NCBI RefSeq assembly: GCF_014648915.1
Contig: NZ_BMSA01000034.1
Span: 36,221-100,220 of the forward strand
DNA from: Streptomyces phaeofaciens
GTDB taxonomy: Bacteria; Actinomycetota; Actinomycetes; Streptomycetales; Streptomycetaceae
Direction of reading: 5' to 3'
DNA length: 64,000 bases
The notes beneath the pieces are model-generated. The model saw only the letters and a list, made by a program, of their open reading frames with translations. It searched no databases and had not been told where the DNA came from. Positions 42,529 through 50,086 of the stretch are shown one piece after another (position 1 is the stretch's first letter; each line of letters begins with the position of its first letter). Position numbers and translations under genes: made by a program.

Positions 42529-43353
42529 TTAGTTGAGGGTGTCGGGGTCCGGGCCGGTCCGAAGGCCGCGGTCGAGCCCGGTGAGCGCGTCGATCTCCTG
42601 CGCGCTGAGTTCGAAGTCGAAGACGTCGAGGTTCTCGCGGATACGGGTTTCCGTGACCGACTTGGGGATGACCACGTTGCCGATCTGCAGGTGCCAGCGC
42701 AGGACGACCTGGGCCGGGCTCTTGCCGTGCGCGGCGGCGATCGTGGTCACCGCGTCGTCCGTGAGGACGGCACCCTGGGCGAGCGGGCTCCATGCCTCGG
42801 TGGTGATGCCGTGCCGGGCGTGGAACTCGCGCAGTTCGGCCTGCTGGAGGCCCGGGTGGAGCTCGATCTGGTTCACGGCCGGCACGACCGAGGCGGCTCC
42901 GAGCAGGCGCTCCAGGTGCGCGGGCTGGAAGTTGGAGACGCCGATGGCGCGGGTGCGCCCGTCGGCGTACAGCTTCTCCAGTGCACGCCACGTGTCGAGG
43001 TACAGGTCGCGGGCCGGGGTCGGCCAGTGGATGAGGTACAGGTCGACGTGGTCCAGGCCGAGCTTTTCCAGCGAGGAGTCGAACGCGGCGAGCGTGGCGT
43101 CGTGGCCCTGGTCGGCGTTCCACAGCTTGGTGGTGATGAACAGCTCGTCGCGGGCGATGCCCGAGTCGGCGAGCGCCCGGCCCACGCCGCGCTCGTTGCC
43201 GTAGATCGCGGCCGTGTCGATGCTGCGGTAGCCGGCCCGCAGGGCGCTGGTGACGGCGGCGGTGGTCTCCTCGTCGGGGACCTGGAAGACGCCGAAGCCG
43301 AGCTGCGGCATGGTGACGCCGTTGGCGAGGGTGACGGTGGGGATGGTGGGCAC
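42529..43353 (-). CDS. Aldo/keto reductase (2,5-diketogluconate reductase-like)
   Basis: 274 residues from GTG 43353 (AAGGAAA upstream). Catalytic tetrad: SIDTAAIYGNE (Asp, Tyr), ITTKLWN (Lys), LIHWPTP (His); coenzyme-site VIPKSVTETRIRENLDVF near the C-terminus. This is the AKR5-like branch reducing aldehydes and ketones with NADPH. It lies between the MFS gene and the other reductase on the same strand. Confidence 0.92.
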   Translation of the reverse strand: MPTIPTVTLANGVTMPQLGFGVFQVPDEETTAAVTSALRAGYRSIDTAAIYGNERGVGRALADSGIARDELFITTKLWNADQGHDATLAAFDSSLEKLGLDHVDLYLIHWPTPARDLYLDTWRALEKLYADGRTRAIGVSNFQPAHLERLLGAASVVPAVNQIELHPGLQQAELREFHARHGITTEAWSPLAQGAVLTDDAVTTIAAAHGKSPAQVVLRWHLQIGNVVIPKSVTETRIRENLDVFDFELSAQEIDALTGLDRGLRTGPDPDTLN

Positions 43354-43454
43354 GATGCTTTTCCTTGTCCTGGTCGATCTTGCGGGTCGCCGACGGCGAC
43401 GGGGGTGATGGGGCTGGTACGGGGTGGGGGTCCGTGCGCGGCGTCGGCGCACGG

Positions 43455-44672
43455 TCAGTGGTGCGCGGCGACGGGGCGCTCGGCCGCGGCCGGAACCCGG
43501 GCCGGCGCGGTGGCGGCGTGGCGTTCGGGGGCGCGGCGCTCCAGGGTGCTGGAGACGACGGCCAGGATCAGGGCCGCGGCGGCGAGGGCCGCACCGACCC
43601 AGTTGGGCGAGGTGTAGCCGAAGCCGGCGGCGATGACGATGCCGCCGAGCCAGGCGGACAGCGCGTTGCCGAGGTTGAAGGCGCCGATGTTGACGGCGGA
43701 GGCGAGGGTCGGTGCCCCGTGCGCGTAGTCCAGTACGCGCTTCTGGAGCGGCGGCACCGTGGCGAAGCCCAGGGCTCCGATGAGGAACACGGTGACGGCC
43801 GCCGTCACCTTGTCGTGCGCGCCGGCGGTGAACAGTGCCAGGACCACGGCCAGGCCGCCGAGTGCCGTGAAGAGCATCGGCATGAGCCTGCGGTCGGCGA
43901 ACTTTCCGCCGATCAGGTTGCCGACCACCATGCCGAGGCCGAACAGGACGAGCAGCCAGGTCACGGACGACTCCGCGTAACCGGCGACGTCGGTCATCAT
44001 CGGCGCGATGTAGGTGATGGCCGCGAAGACACCGCCGAAGCCGAGCACCGTCATGGCCATGGCGAGCAGCACCTGGACGTTCTTGAACGCGGCCACCTCG
44101 TGGCGCAGACGTACGCCCTCCGGCTTGGGCATGTCCGGGACGAGCTTGGCGATGCCCGCGAGGCCGACGACGCCGAGCGCGGCGACGATGAAGAAGGTGG
44201 TGCGCCAGCCGGCGCTCTGCCCGACGAACGTGCCGAGCGGCACGCCGACGACATTGGCGACGGTCAGACCGGTGAACATCATGGAGATGGCGCCGGCCTT
44301 CTTCTCGGGGGCGACCAGCTCGGCGGCGACGACGGAGCCGATGCCGAAGAACGCACCGTGGGCCAGTGAGGCGACCACACGGCCGATGAGCATGACGGCG
44401 AAGACCGGGGCGACCGCCGAGATGACGTTGCCCACGATGAACAGGCCCATGAGCAGCATGAGCATGTTCCTGCGGGAGATCCTGGTGCCGAGGACCGTCA
44501 TGAGCGGGGCGCCGAACATGACGCCGAGGGCGTATCCGGTGACGAGGAATCCGGCGGTGGGCACCGAGACGCCGAAGTCGGCGGCGACGTCGGGCAGCAA
44601 GCCCATGATGACGAATTCGGTGGTGCCGATGCCGAAGGCCCCGATGGCGAGGGCCAGGAGCGCGAGAGGCAT
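43455..44672 (-). CDS. MFS transporter
   Basis: 405 residues starting MPLALLALAIGAFGIGTTEF at 44672, with GGAAGG upstream; twelve hydrophobic segments. The family signature between helices 2 and 3 is LGTRISRRNM, and LIGRVVASLAHGAFFGIG is typical of the AraJ/CmlR-like drug efflux subgroup. It probably exports a drug or sugar. First gene of the operon, divergent from marR, and probably repressed by it through the repeats in the shared promoter. Confidence 0.92.
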   Translation of the reverse strand: MPLALLALAIGAFGIGTTEFVIMGLLPDVAADFGVSVPTAGFLVTGYALGVMFGAPLMTVLGTRISRRNMLMLLMGLFIVGNVISAVAPVFAVMLIGRVVASLAHGAFFGIGSVVAAELVAPEKKAGAISMMFTGLTVANVVGVPLGTFVGQSAGWRTTFFIVAALGVVGLAGIAKLVPDMPKPEGVRLRHEVAAFKNVQVLLAMAMTVLGFGGVFAAITYIAPMMTDVAGYAESSVTWLLVLFGLGMVVGNLIGGKFADRRLMPMLFTALGGLAVVLALFTAGAHDKVTAAVTVFLIGALGFATVPPLQKRVLDYAHGAPTLASAVNIGAFNLGNALSAWLGGIVIAAGFGYTSPNWVGAALAAAALILAVVSSTLERRAPERHAATAPARVPAAAERPVAAHH

Positions 44673-44724
44673 GGAATGACCTTCCGAGGGGACGTTGCAG
44701 TAGCTCCTTACGAGCGACAACAAT

Positions 44725-44755
44725 AATTGCATGCGCGGGTTAATTGCAAGCGCGG
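44725..44755. promoter_or_regulatory. Direct repeats in the MFS/MarR divergent promoter
   Basis: AATTGCATGCGCGG (44725-44738) and AATTGCAAGCGCGG (44742-44755), 17 bases apart, directly before a TATAGT -10 box (44756-44761). They are probably binding sites of the adjacent MarR protein (inference). Confidence 0.6.
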
Positions 44756-44834
44756 TATAGTGGCGTATGCCATGTACGGCTCCGAAGAGACTCTTGAAGG
44801 GCTCCGAGGGCCCTCACGGAAGGACGCGTGCCAG

Positions 44835-45302
44835 ATGACCGCCACCGACCCCGCACTCACCGCCCTCGCTCAGGGCTGGTGCGCGTTGTCCCTGCTCCAC
44901 GGCAGAATCGAGTCGCACGTCGAGCGCGCACTACAGGCCGCACACCACCTGAGCGTGCGCGAGTACGCCCTGCTCGACGTCCTCAGCCGCCAGCACGCTG
45001 GCCAGGGCGGCCATCTCCAGATGAAGCAGGTCGCCGACGCCGTCGTCCTCAGCCAGAGCGCCACCACCCGGCTCGTCACGCGTCTGGAGGACCGAGGCCT
45101 GCTCGCCCGCTACCTGTGCCCGACCGACCGGCGGGGCATCTACACCAACGTCTCCGAAGCGGGCCTCGCCCTCCTGGAGGCGGCCCGCCCGACCCACAAC
45201 GAGGCACTGCGCGAGGCCCTCGACTCCGCCGCGACGGAGCCCGAGCTGGCCCCGCTCGTGCGGGTCGTCCGGCAACGGGGCAGCAGGATCGGTGAGCTGT
45301 GA
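44835..45302 (+). CDS. MarR family transcriptional regulator
   Basis: 155 residues, winged helix: dimer helices, then LSVREYALLDVL, LQMKQVADAVVLSQSATTRLVTRLEDRGLL (recognition helix) and the wing CPTDRRGIYTNVSEAG. It is divergent from the MFS operon and most likely controls it and itself. Ligand unknown. The ATG at 44835 has a distant GGAAGG. Confidence 0.92.
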   Translation: MTATDPALTALAQGWCALSLLHGRIESHVERALQAAHHLSVREYALLDVLSRQHAGQGGHLQMKQVADAVVLSQSATTRLVTRLEDRGLLARYLCPTDRRGIYTNVSEAGLALLEAARPTHNEALREALDSAATEPELAPLVRVVRQRGSRIGEL

Positions 45303-45457
45303 TCGGTGAGCCGTAGGGGACGCCCGGAACCGTTCGCGACCGGTCAGCTCGGCGACGTGGCGTCAGGGACGGCTCGTGCGCTGTCGCCACCCGCGCGCTG
45401 TCGCCACCCGCGTGCGACGACGCCCTCCAGCAGAGACGCCCTCCAGTAAACGCGAAA
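45303..45457. repeat. Intergenic stretch with short tandem duplications
   Basis: GCGCTGTCGCCACCC occurs at 45378-45392 and 45395-45409, and GACGCCCTCCAG at 45419-45430 and 45435-45446. No gene. Confidence 0.6.
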
Positions 45458-45481
45458 GGCGAGGAGAACTCTCTCCTCGCC
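45458..45481. repeat. Inverted repeat upstream of rph promoter
   Basis: Perfect 10-base arms GGCGAGGAGA/TCTCCTCGCC around ACTC, ending 10 bases before the -10 box. It could be an operator or a terminator of the marR transcript. Confidence 0.6.
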
Positions 45482-45491
45482 ACTCTCAACG

Positions 45492-45523
45492 TATAGCGCA
45501 CCGGGGGGCTTGCGGCAAGACCC
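45492..45523 (+). promoter_or_regulatory. rph promoter with rifamycin-associated element (RAE)
   Basis: TATAGC (45492-45497) as -10 is followed by GGGGCTTGCGGCAAGACCC (45505-45523). The latter matches the 19-bp RAE described upstream of rifamycin-inactivating genes in actinomycetes, with one difference from the form I remember (GGCCC end). It lies at the expected transcription start and predicts rifamycin-induced expression. Confidence 0.85.
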
Positions 45524-45730
45524 GGGTCACGGCGGAGAATCATCGGCCGATGCCACAAAACTGCGGAGCTGGGGGCACGACGTGCGTGTGTTGTTGTCGA
45601 GGTGTGGGGGACCAGAGGTGAGGACGTGTTCGTCGAGAGGGTCGGCGAGAGGTGCGGCGGAGTGGGCGGCGCCGGTGATGCGATCGGCCACCGCGGTGCG
45701 ACGGAGCACGGCTGCCTCGGAGGTACAGCA

Positions 45731-48331
45731 GTGAGTGAGCAGTATGTGCGGAACCTCGAAGAGGTCGACGCCACGCAGATCGCGGCCGTCGGCGGCAAGG
45801 CCGCGCACCTGGGCGGACTGTCCCGGATCGAAGGCGTCCGGGTGCCGGCCGGCTTCTGTGTGACGACGGACGCCTTCCGGCGGATCATGGCGGAGGCGCC
45901 GTCGATCGACGAGCGGCTCGATCAGCTGTCGCGTGCGGACCCGGACGACCGCGAGGCGATCCGCACGCTCAGCGCGCAGCTCCGCCGGACCATCGAAGAG
46001 ACCGCCGTTCCGGGCGATCTCGCGGCGGCGATCACCCGCGAGCTCGCCCGGCTCGGCGAGCAGGCCGCCTACGCCGTCCGATCCAGCGCGACGGCGGAGG
46101 ACCTGCCGACGGCCTCCTTCGCCGGCCAGCAGGACACCTACCTGAACGTCATGGGGACGACGGAGATCCTCCGGCACATCAGCCGGTGCTGGGCCTCGCT
46201 GTTCACCGAGCGGGCCGTGACCTACCGCCGGCGCAACGGCATCGACGACTGCACGGTCCACATGGCCGTGGTCGTGCAGCGGATGGTCTTCCCGCAGGCG
46301 GCAGGCATCCTGTTCACGGCCGATCCCGTCACGGGCAACCGGAAGACCGCCACCGTGGACGCCGGCTTCGGCCTCGGCGAGGCCCTGGTCTCCGGCCTGG
46401 TGAACCCGGACGTCTTCACGGTGCGACACGGCGAGGTCGTCGCCAAGGCGATCGCCGCCAAACAGCGTGCCGTGCAGGCCCTGCCGGCCGGCGGCACGCG
46501 GGAAGTGGCGATCGACGCGCAGCGGCAGGAACAGCCGGCGCTGACGGACGCGCAGGTCGTGCGGCTCGTGCAGCTGGGGCGGCGGATCGAAGCGCACTTC
46601 GGCTGCCCCCAGGACATCGAATGGTGCCTGGCCGACGACGGCTTCCGGATCGTGCAGAGCCGGCCGATCACGACGCTGTTCCCCATCCCCGACACCGGCG
46701 ACCAGGAGAACCACGTCTACGTCTCCGTGGGGCACGGGCAGATGATGACCGACCCCATGAAGCCCCTCGGGCTCTCCATGTGGCAGCTGACGGCCATGGT
46801 GCCGATGCACGAGGCCGGTGGCCGGCTCTTCGTCGACGTCACCCCGCGCCTTGCCTCGCCCGCGACCCGCGCCGGCCTCCTGGACATCATCGGGAGAGGC
46901 GATCCGCTGGTCAGGGACGCGCTGGAGACCGTCCTCGACCGTGACGACTTCGTTCCGTCGCTCCCGGACACGGGACCCGGCGGGCGGCCGCCGGCCGGCG
47001 GTGCGTCCGCCCCGATCGAGAACGATCCGGCCGTCGTCACCGAGCTGATCGAGCGCAGCCAGGTGTCCGTCGCCGCCCTGGAGCGCGACATCCGGACGAA
47101 GAGCGGACCGGCGCTGTTCGACTTCCTGCTGGATGCCTTCGAGGAGCACAAGCGGGTCCTGAGCGATCCGCTGAGCATGCAGGCGATCATGGCCGGGATG
47201 GAGGCCACGTGGTGGCTCAACGACAAGCTGCAGGAGTGGCTGGGCGAGAAGAACGCGGCTGACACCCTCACCCTGTCCGCCCCCGACAACGTCACGTCGG
47301 AAATGGGACTGGCGCTGCTCGACGTCGCCGACGTGATCCGCCCCTACCCGGGCGTGGTGGCGTTCCTGCAGCGCGTCGACGGCGAGGACTTCCTGGACGA
47401 CCTGGCGAAGCTAGCGGGCGGGACCGAAGCGCGCGACGCCATCGAGGCCTACCTCGACCGGTACGGCATGCGCTGCGTCGGCGAGATCGACATCACCAGG
47501 CCACGGTGGCGTGAGCGCCCCGCCACGCTCGTGCCCGTGATCCTCGACAACGTCAGGAACTTCGAGCCGGGCGCCGCCGAGCGGCGCTTCGAGCAAGGGC
47601 GGCAGAAGGCGCGGGAGAAGGAACAGGACGTGCTGTCCCGCTTGCGGGCCCTGCCGGACGGGGACCGCAAGGCCGACGAGACCAAGCGGATGATCGACCG
47701 GGTCAGGACCTTCATCGGGTACCGGGAGTACCCGAAGTACGGCATCGTCAGCCGCTACTTCGTCTACAAACAGGCCCTGCTGGAGGAGGCCGAGCGCCTC
47801 GTGCGGGCCGACGTGCTCGCCGACAGGGAGGACATCTTCTACCTCACGTTCCAGGAACTCCACGACGTCGTGCGCGCGCACCAGGTGGACGACCGGCTCA
47901 TCGAGCGGCGCAAGGACGCGTTCCGGTCGTACCACGCGCTCACACCGCCCCGGGTGCTCACCTCGGACGGTGAGGCCCTCACCGGGGCGTACCGGCGCGA
48001 CGACGTGCCGGCCGGCGCCCTGGTCGGCCTTCCGGTCTCCGCCGGGACCGTCGAGGGAAGGGCACGTGTCATCCTCGACATGGCGGAGGCCGATCTCGAA
48101 GCGGGCGACATCCTGGTCACGCCCTTCACGGACCCCAGCTGGTCGCCGCTGTTCGTCGCCGCCGCAGGCCTGGTGACCGAGGTGGGCGGCCTGATGACGC
48201 ACGGCGCGGTGATCGCCCGGGAGTACGGTCTGCCGGCCGTCGTGGGCGTGGAGCAGGCCACCCGGCTGATCCGGGACGGGCAGCGGATCCGGGTGCACGG
48301 AACCGACGGGTACGTCGAGATCCTGCCCTGA
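45731..48331 (+). CDS. rph: Rifampin phosphotransferase
   Basis: 866 residues from GTG 45731 (GGAGG upstream). It inactivates rifamycins by ATP-dependent phosphorylation, a dikinase reaction giving AMP and phosphate. N-terminal ATP-grasp domain (~1-320: VGGKAAHLGGL, AVRSSATAEDLPTASFAGQQDT, GILFTADPVTGN). Middle rifamycin-binding domain (~330-750). C-terminal swivelling domain with TEVGGLMTHGAVIAREYGLP; the phospho-acceptor histidine is residue 824, matching His825 of the Listeria enzyme as I recall it. The RAE upstream strengthens the call over PEP synthase. The leader is about 210 bases long. Confidence 0.94.
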   Translation: MSEQYVRNLEEVDATQIAAVGGKAAHLGGLSRIEGVRVPAGFCVTTDAFRRIMAEAPSIDERLDQLSRADPDDREAIRTLSAQLRRTIEETAVPGDLAAAITRELARLGEQAAYAVRSSATAEDLPTASFAGQQDTYLNVMGTTEILRHISRCWASLFTERAVTYRRRNGIDDCTVHMAVVVQRMVFPQAAGILFTADPVTGNRKTATVDAGFGLGEALVSGLVNPDVFTVRHGEVVAKAIAAKQRAVQALPAGGTREVAIDAQRQEQPALTDAQVVRLVQLGRRIEAHFGCPQDIEWCLADDGFRIVQSRPITTLFPIPDTGDQENHVYVSVGHGQMMTDPMKPLGLSMWQLTAMVPMHEAGGRLFVDVTPRLASPATRAGLLDIIGRGDPLVRDALETVLDRDDFVPSLPDTGPGGRPPAGGASAPIENDPAVVTELIERSQVSVAALERDIRTKSGPALFDFLLDAFEEHKRVLSDPLSMQAIMAGMEATWWLNDKLQEWLGEKNAADTLTLSAPDNVTSEMGLALLDVADVIRPYPGVVAFLQRVDGEDFLDDLAKLAGGTEARDAIEAYLDRYGMRCVGEIDITRPRWRERPATLVPVILDNVRNFEPGAAERRFEQGRQKAREKEQDVLSRLRALPDGDRKADETKRMIDRVRTFIGYREYPKYGIVSRYFVYKQALLEEAERLVRADVLADREDIFYLTFQELHDVVRAHQVDDRLIERRKDAFRSYHALTPPRVLTSDGEALTGAYRRDDVPAGALVGLPVSAGTVEGRARVILDMAEADLEAGDILVTPFTDPSWSPLFVAAAGLVTEVGGLMTHGAVIAREYGLPAVVGVEQATRLIRDGQRIRVHGTDGYVEILP

Positions 48332-48342
48332 CCGACAGCACC

Positions 48343-48388
48343 GGCAAGCCCCGCCCGGTCCCGCGGATGCCGCGCCGACGGGCTTGCC
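48343..48388 (+). terminator. Probable rph terminator
   Basis: GGCAAGCCC and GGGCTTGCC arms around a 28-base GC-rich loop, 12 bases after the rph stop. Confidence 0.45.
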
Positions 48389-48450
48389 CGTTCCGTGCCA
48401 GAACCGTGGCGCCCGGCCCGTGAGCCGGGCCGGCTGGCTACGTCGACACC

Positions 48451-48978
48451 TGCACGCCGTCCGCCGTCCGCGCCGCCTGCGTCCTCATCGCCCTGACCGT
48501 CGTTCCGGCACTCCTCGGCTTCTGGCCCGACGCCGTACGGCCGAGGGCCACGCGCGGGAAGGCACACGGCCGCCTGCCGCGGTTCCTGAAGTCCGGGAAG
48601 TCCTACGGCCCGCCCTCCACGAAGAAGTCCTACGGCCTGCCCTTCAGGAAGGCGAGGAAGGCCCGGCCGAGCGAGCCGCCCCGAGCCGAGGGGGGCGAGG
48701 CGGCCAACGGGGGAACCCGTTGGGCGCGGCTCGTGCTGCGCCGCCCCGTCCACGTCCTGCTCCTGGGCGTCCTGGGCCTCGGTGCCCTCGCGATACCGAT
48801 GACCCAGCTCCAGCTGGGCATGCCCGGGGACGAGGCCAAGCCCACCACCGCCACCGAGCGCCGCGCCTACGACGCCCTCGCCGACGGATTCGGCCCGGGC
48901 TTCAACGGCCCGCTGACCATCGTCGTGGACGCCGAGGGAGCCGACGACACCCAGGCCGCGGTGAGCACGATCGGCAAC
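48451..48978 (+). pseudogene. MMPL transporter fragment
   Basis: Translated in one frame this region reads as an internal slice of an MMPL (RND-like) transporter: CVLIALTVVPALLGFWPD matches the end of the first membrane block, VLRRPVHVLLLGVLGLGALAIP a later helix, and YDALADGFGPGFNGPLTIVV the extracellular start. The intact MMPL protein at 50087 has clear counterparts (TLVPAVLGLFGE, YDLLTEGFGPGFNATLTAVV). Both ends are missing and no start precedes it, so it is a decayed paralogue. Confidence 0.8.
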
Positions 48979-48982
48979 CACC

Positions 48983-49320
48983 GACATGCTGCCGGCCGGC
49001 ATCCGCACCATCGCCTCCGGTGAGGCCCTCCTCTCGCCCGGAGCCACCCGCGCCCTCATCACCCGCTTCCTCGCCGCGCCCGCGCCCGGCCCTCTCCTGG
49101 CGTCCCCGGAACGGCTCGACGACCTCACTCCCCGGGACCGGGAGGTCACCGCCCTCGCGGCCGAAGGCAGGTCCAACGATGAGATCGCGGAGAAACTCGT
49201 CCTGAGCGTGCTGACCGTCCGTTCCCACATCCAGCGCTCCCTGACCAAGCTCGGCGCCCGCGACCGCGCCCAACTCGTCGTCATCGCCTACCAGAGCGGA
49301 CTCGTCAGACCGACGCGCAC
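48983..49320 (+). pseudogene. LuxR/NarL response regulator fragment
   Basis: Begins in the tail of a receiver domain (LPAGIRTIASGEALLSPGAT) and keeps a full LuxR helix-turn-helix (LTPRDREVTALAAEGRSNDE, then IAEKLVLSVLTVRSHIQRSL, ending VVIAYQSGLVRP). The N-terminal receiver is lost, no proper stop follows the domain, and it abuts the MMPL fragment within a few bases. This points to a deletion that joined two former genes. Confidence 0.8.
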
Positions 49321-49417
49321 CGCGTGGACCCGCCTGCCACGCCCGCCGGGCGAGCGGCCGTTCGACGGCACCTGCCGGGCCCGTGCCGAAGGCCCCTCTG
49401 CACGGCGTGGTCCGCGG

Positions 49418-49987
49418 CTACGCGGAATCGAGGCTGCCGACACCGGCCCGCAGAAAGGTCATCGCCGTGTCGAGGTCGGCTTCCTGTGTGCGGTGGCAGA
49501 CCTCGCTGACGACCGCTGCCGCGGCCGCGGCCACCATGCGGGGGACGAAGCCGTCCGGCGCGTCCCCCCGCTCCTCGGCGAGGAGGCGCGCACCCTCCTG
49601 GATGACCTCCGTCAGGCGGACGTTGGCGACGGCCCTGAGCTGGGGGTTGAGGTCGAGCATGCGGTCGTAGAGGTCGTCCAGGTCACCTCGGAGGACGGTC
49701 TCGCTCCGCAGCCAGTGCTCCAGCGCGTCCAAGGTCGTCTGTCCGTCGGGGCGTTCGCGCAGGGCCGTGCCGAGCCGGTCCGCGAACGCGTCGAACTGCG
49801 ACGTGGCGAGTTCCAGCTTCGACGGGAAGTACAGCGTGACCGTGCGCGGCGACACCTCGGCGGCCGCCGCGATGTCCGCGATCGTCGTGGCCTCGAAGCC
49901 ATGGGTGGCGAACAGTTCGTACGCCGACCGCAGGATCGCCTCCCGGCGGCGCGCCTTGGAGCGTTCCCGAAGACCCTCGCTCATCAT
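49418..49987 (-). CDS. TetR family transcriptional regulator
   Basis: About 189 residues from ATG 49987 (GTG 49996 possible). N-terminal helix-turn-helix: AILRSAYELFATHGFEATTIADIAAAAEVSPRTVTLYFPSK is visible in order over residues ~15-57. The C-terminal ligand domain is all-helical. It is divergent from the intact MMPL gene across a perfect operator-like inverted repeat, so it is almost certainly that transporter's repressor. Confidence 0.92.
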   Translation of the reverse strand: MMSEGLRERSKARRREAILRSAYELFATHGFEATTIADIAAAAEVSPRTVTLYFPSKLELATSQFDAFADRLGTALRERPDGQTTLDALEHWLRSETVLRGDLDDLYDRMLDLNPQLRAVANVRLTEVIQEGARLLAEERGDAPDGFVPRMVAAAAAAVVSEVCHRTQEADLDTAMTFLRAGVGSLDSA

Positions 49988-50014
49988 GACCGGCACTTTA
50001 CCAGTGATGGTGAA

Positions 50015-50032
50015 TTTACAGCTGACTGTAAA
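50015..50032. promoter_or_regulatory. TetR operator
   Basis: TTTACAG-CTGA-CTGTAAA: perfect 7-base arms with a 4-base spacer, centred between the divergent tetR and MMPL starts, in a locally AT-rich patch. Confidence 0.75.
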
Positions 50033-50086
50033 AATGCCTTACGGTGTAGCCAAGCCGACGGAGGCCGAGGGAGAGGGAAGAACGAC

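Noticed and set aside
45731..48331. Annotation as phosphoenolpyruvate synthase
   Set aside because: Domain order (ATP-grasp first, His domain last, no PEP/pyruvate barrel) and the RAE favour rifampin phosphotransferase.
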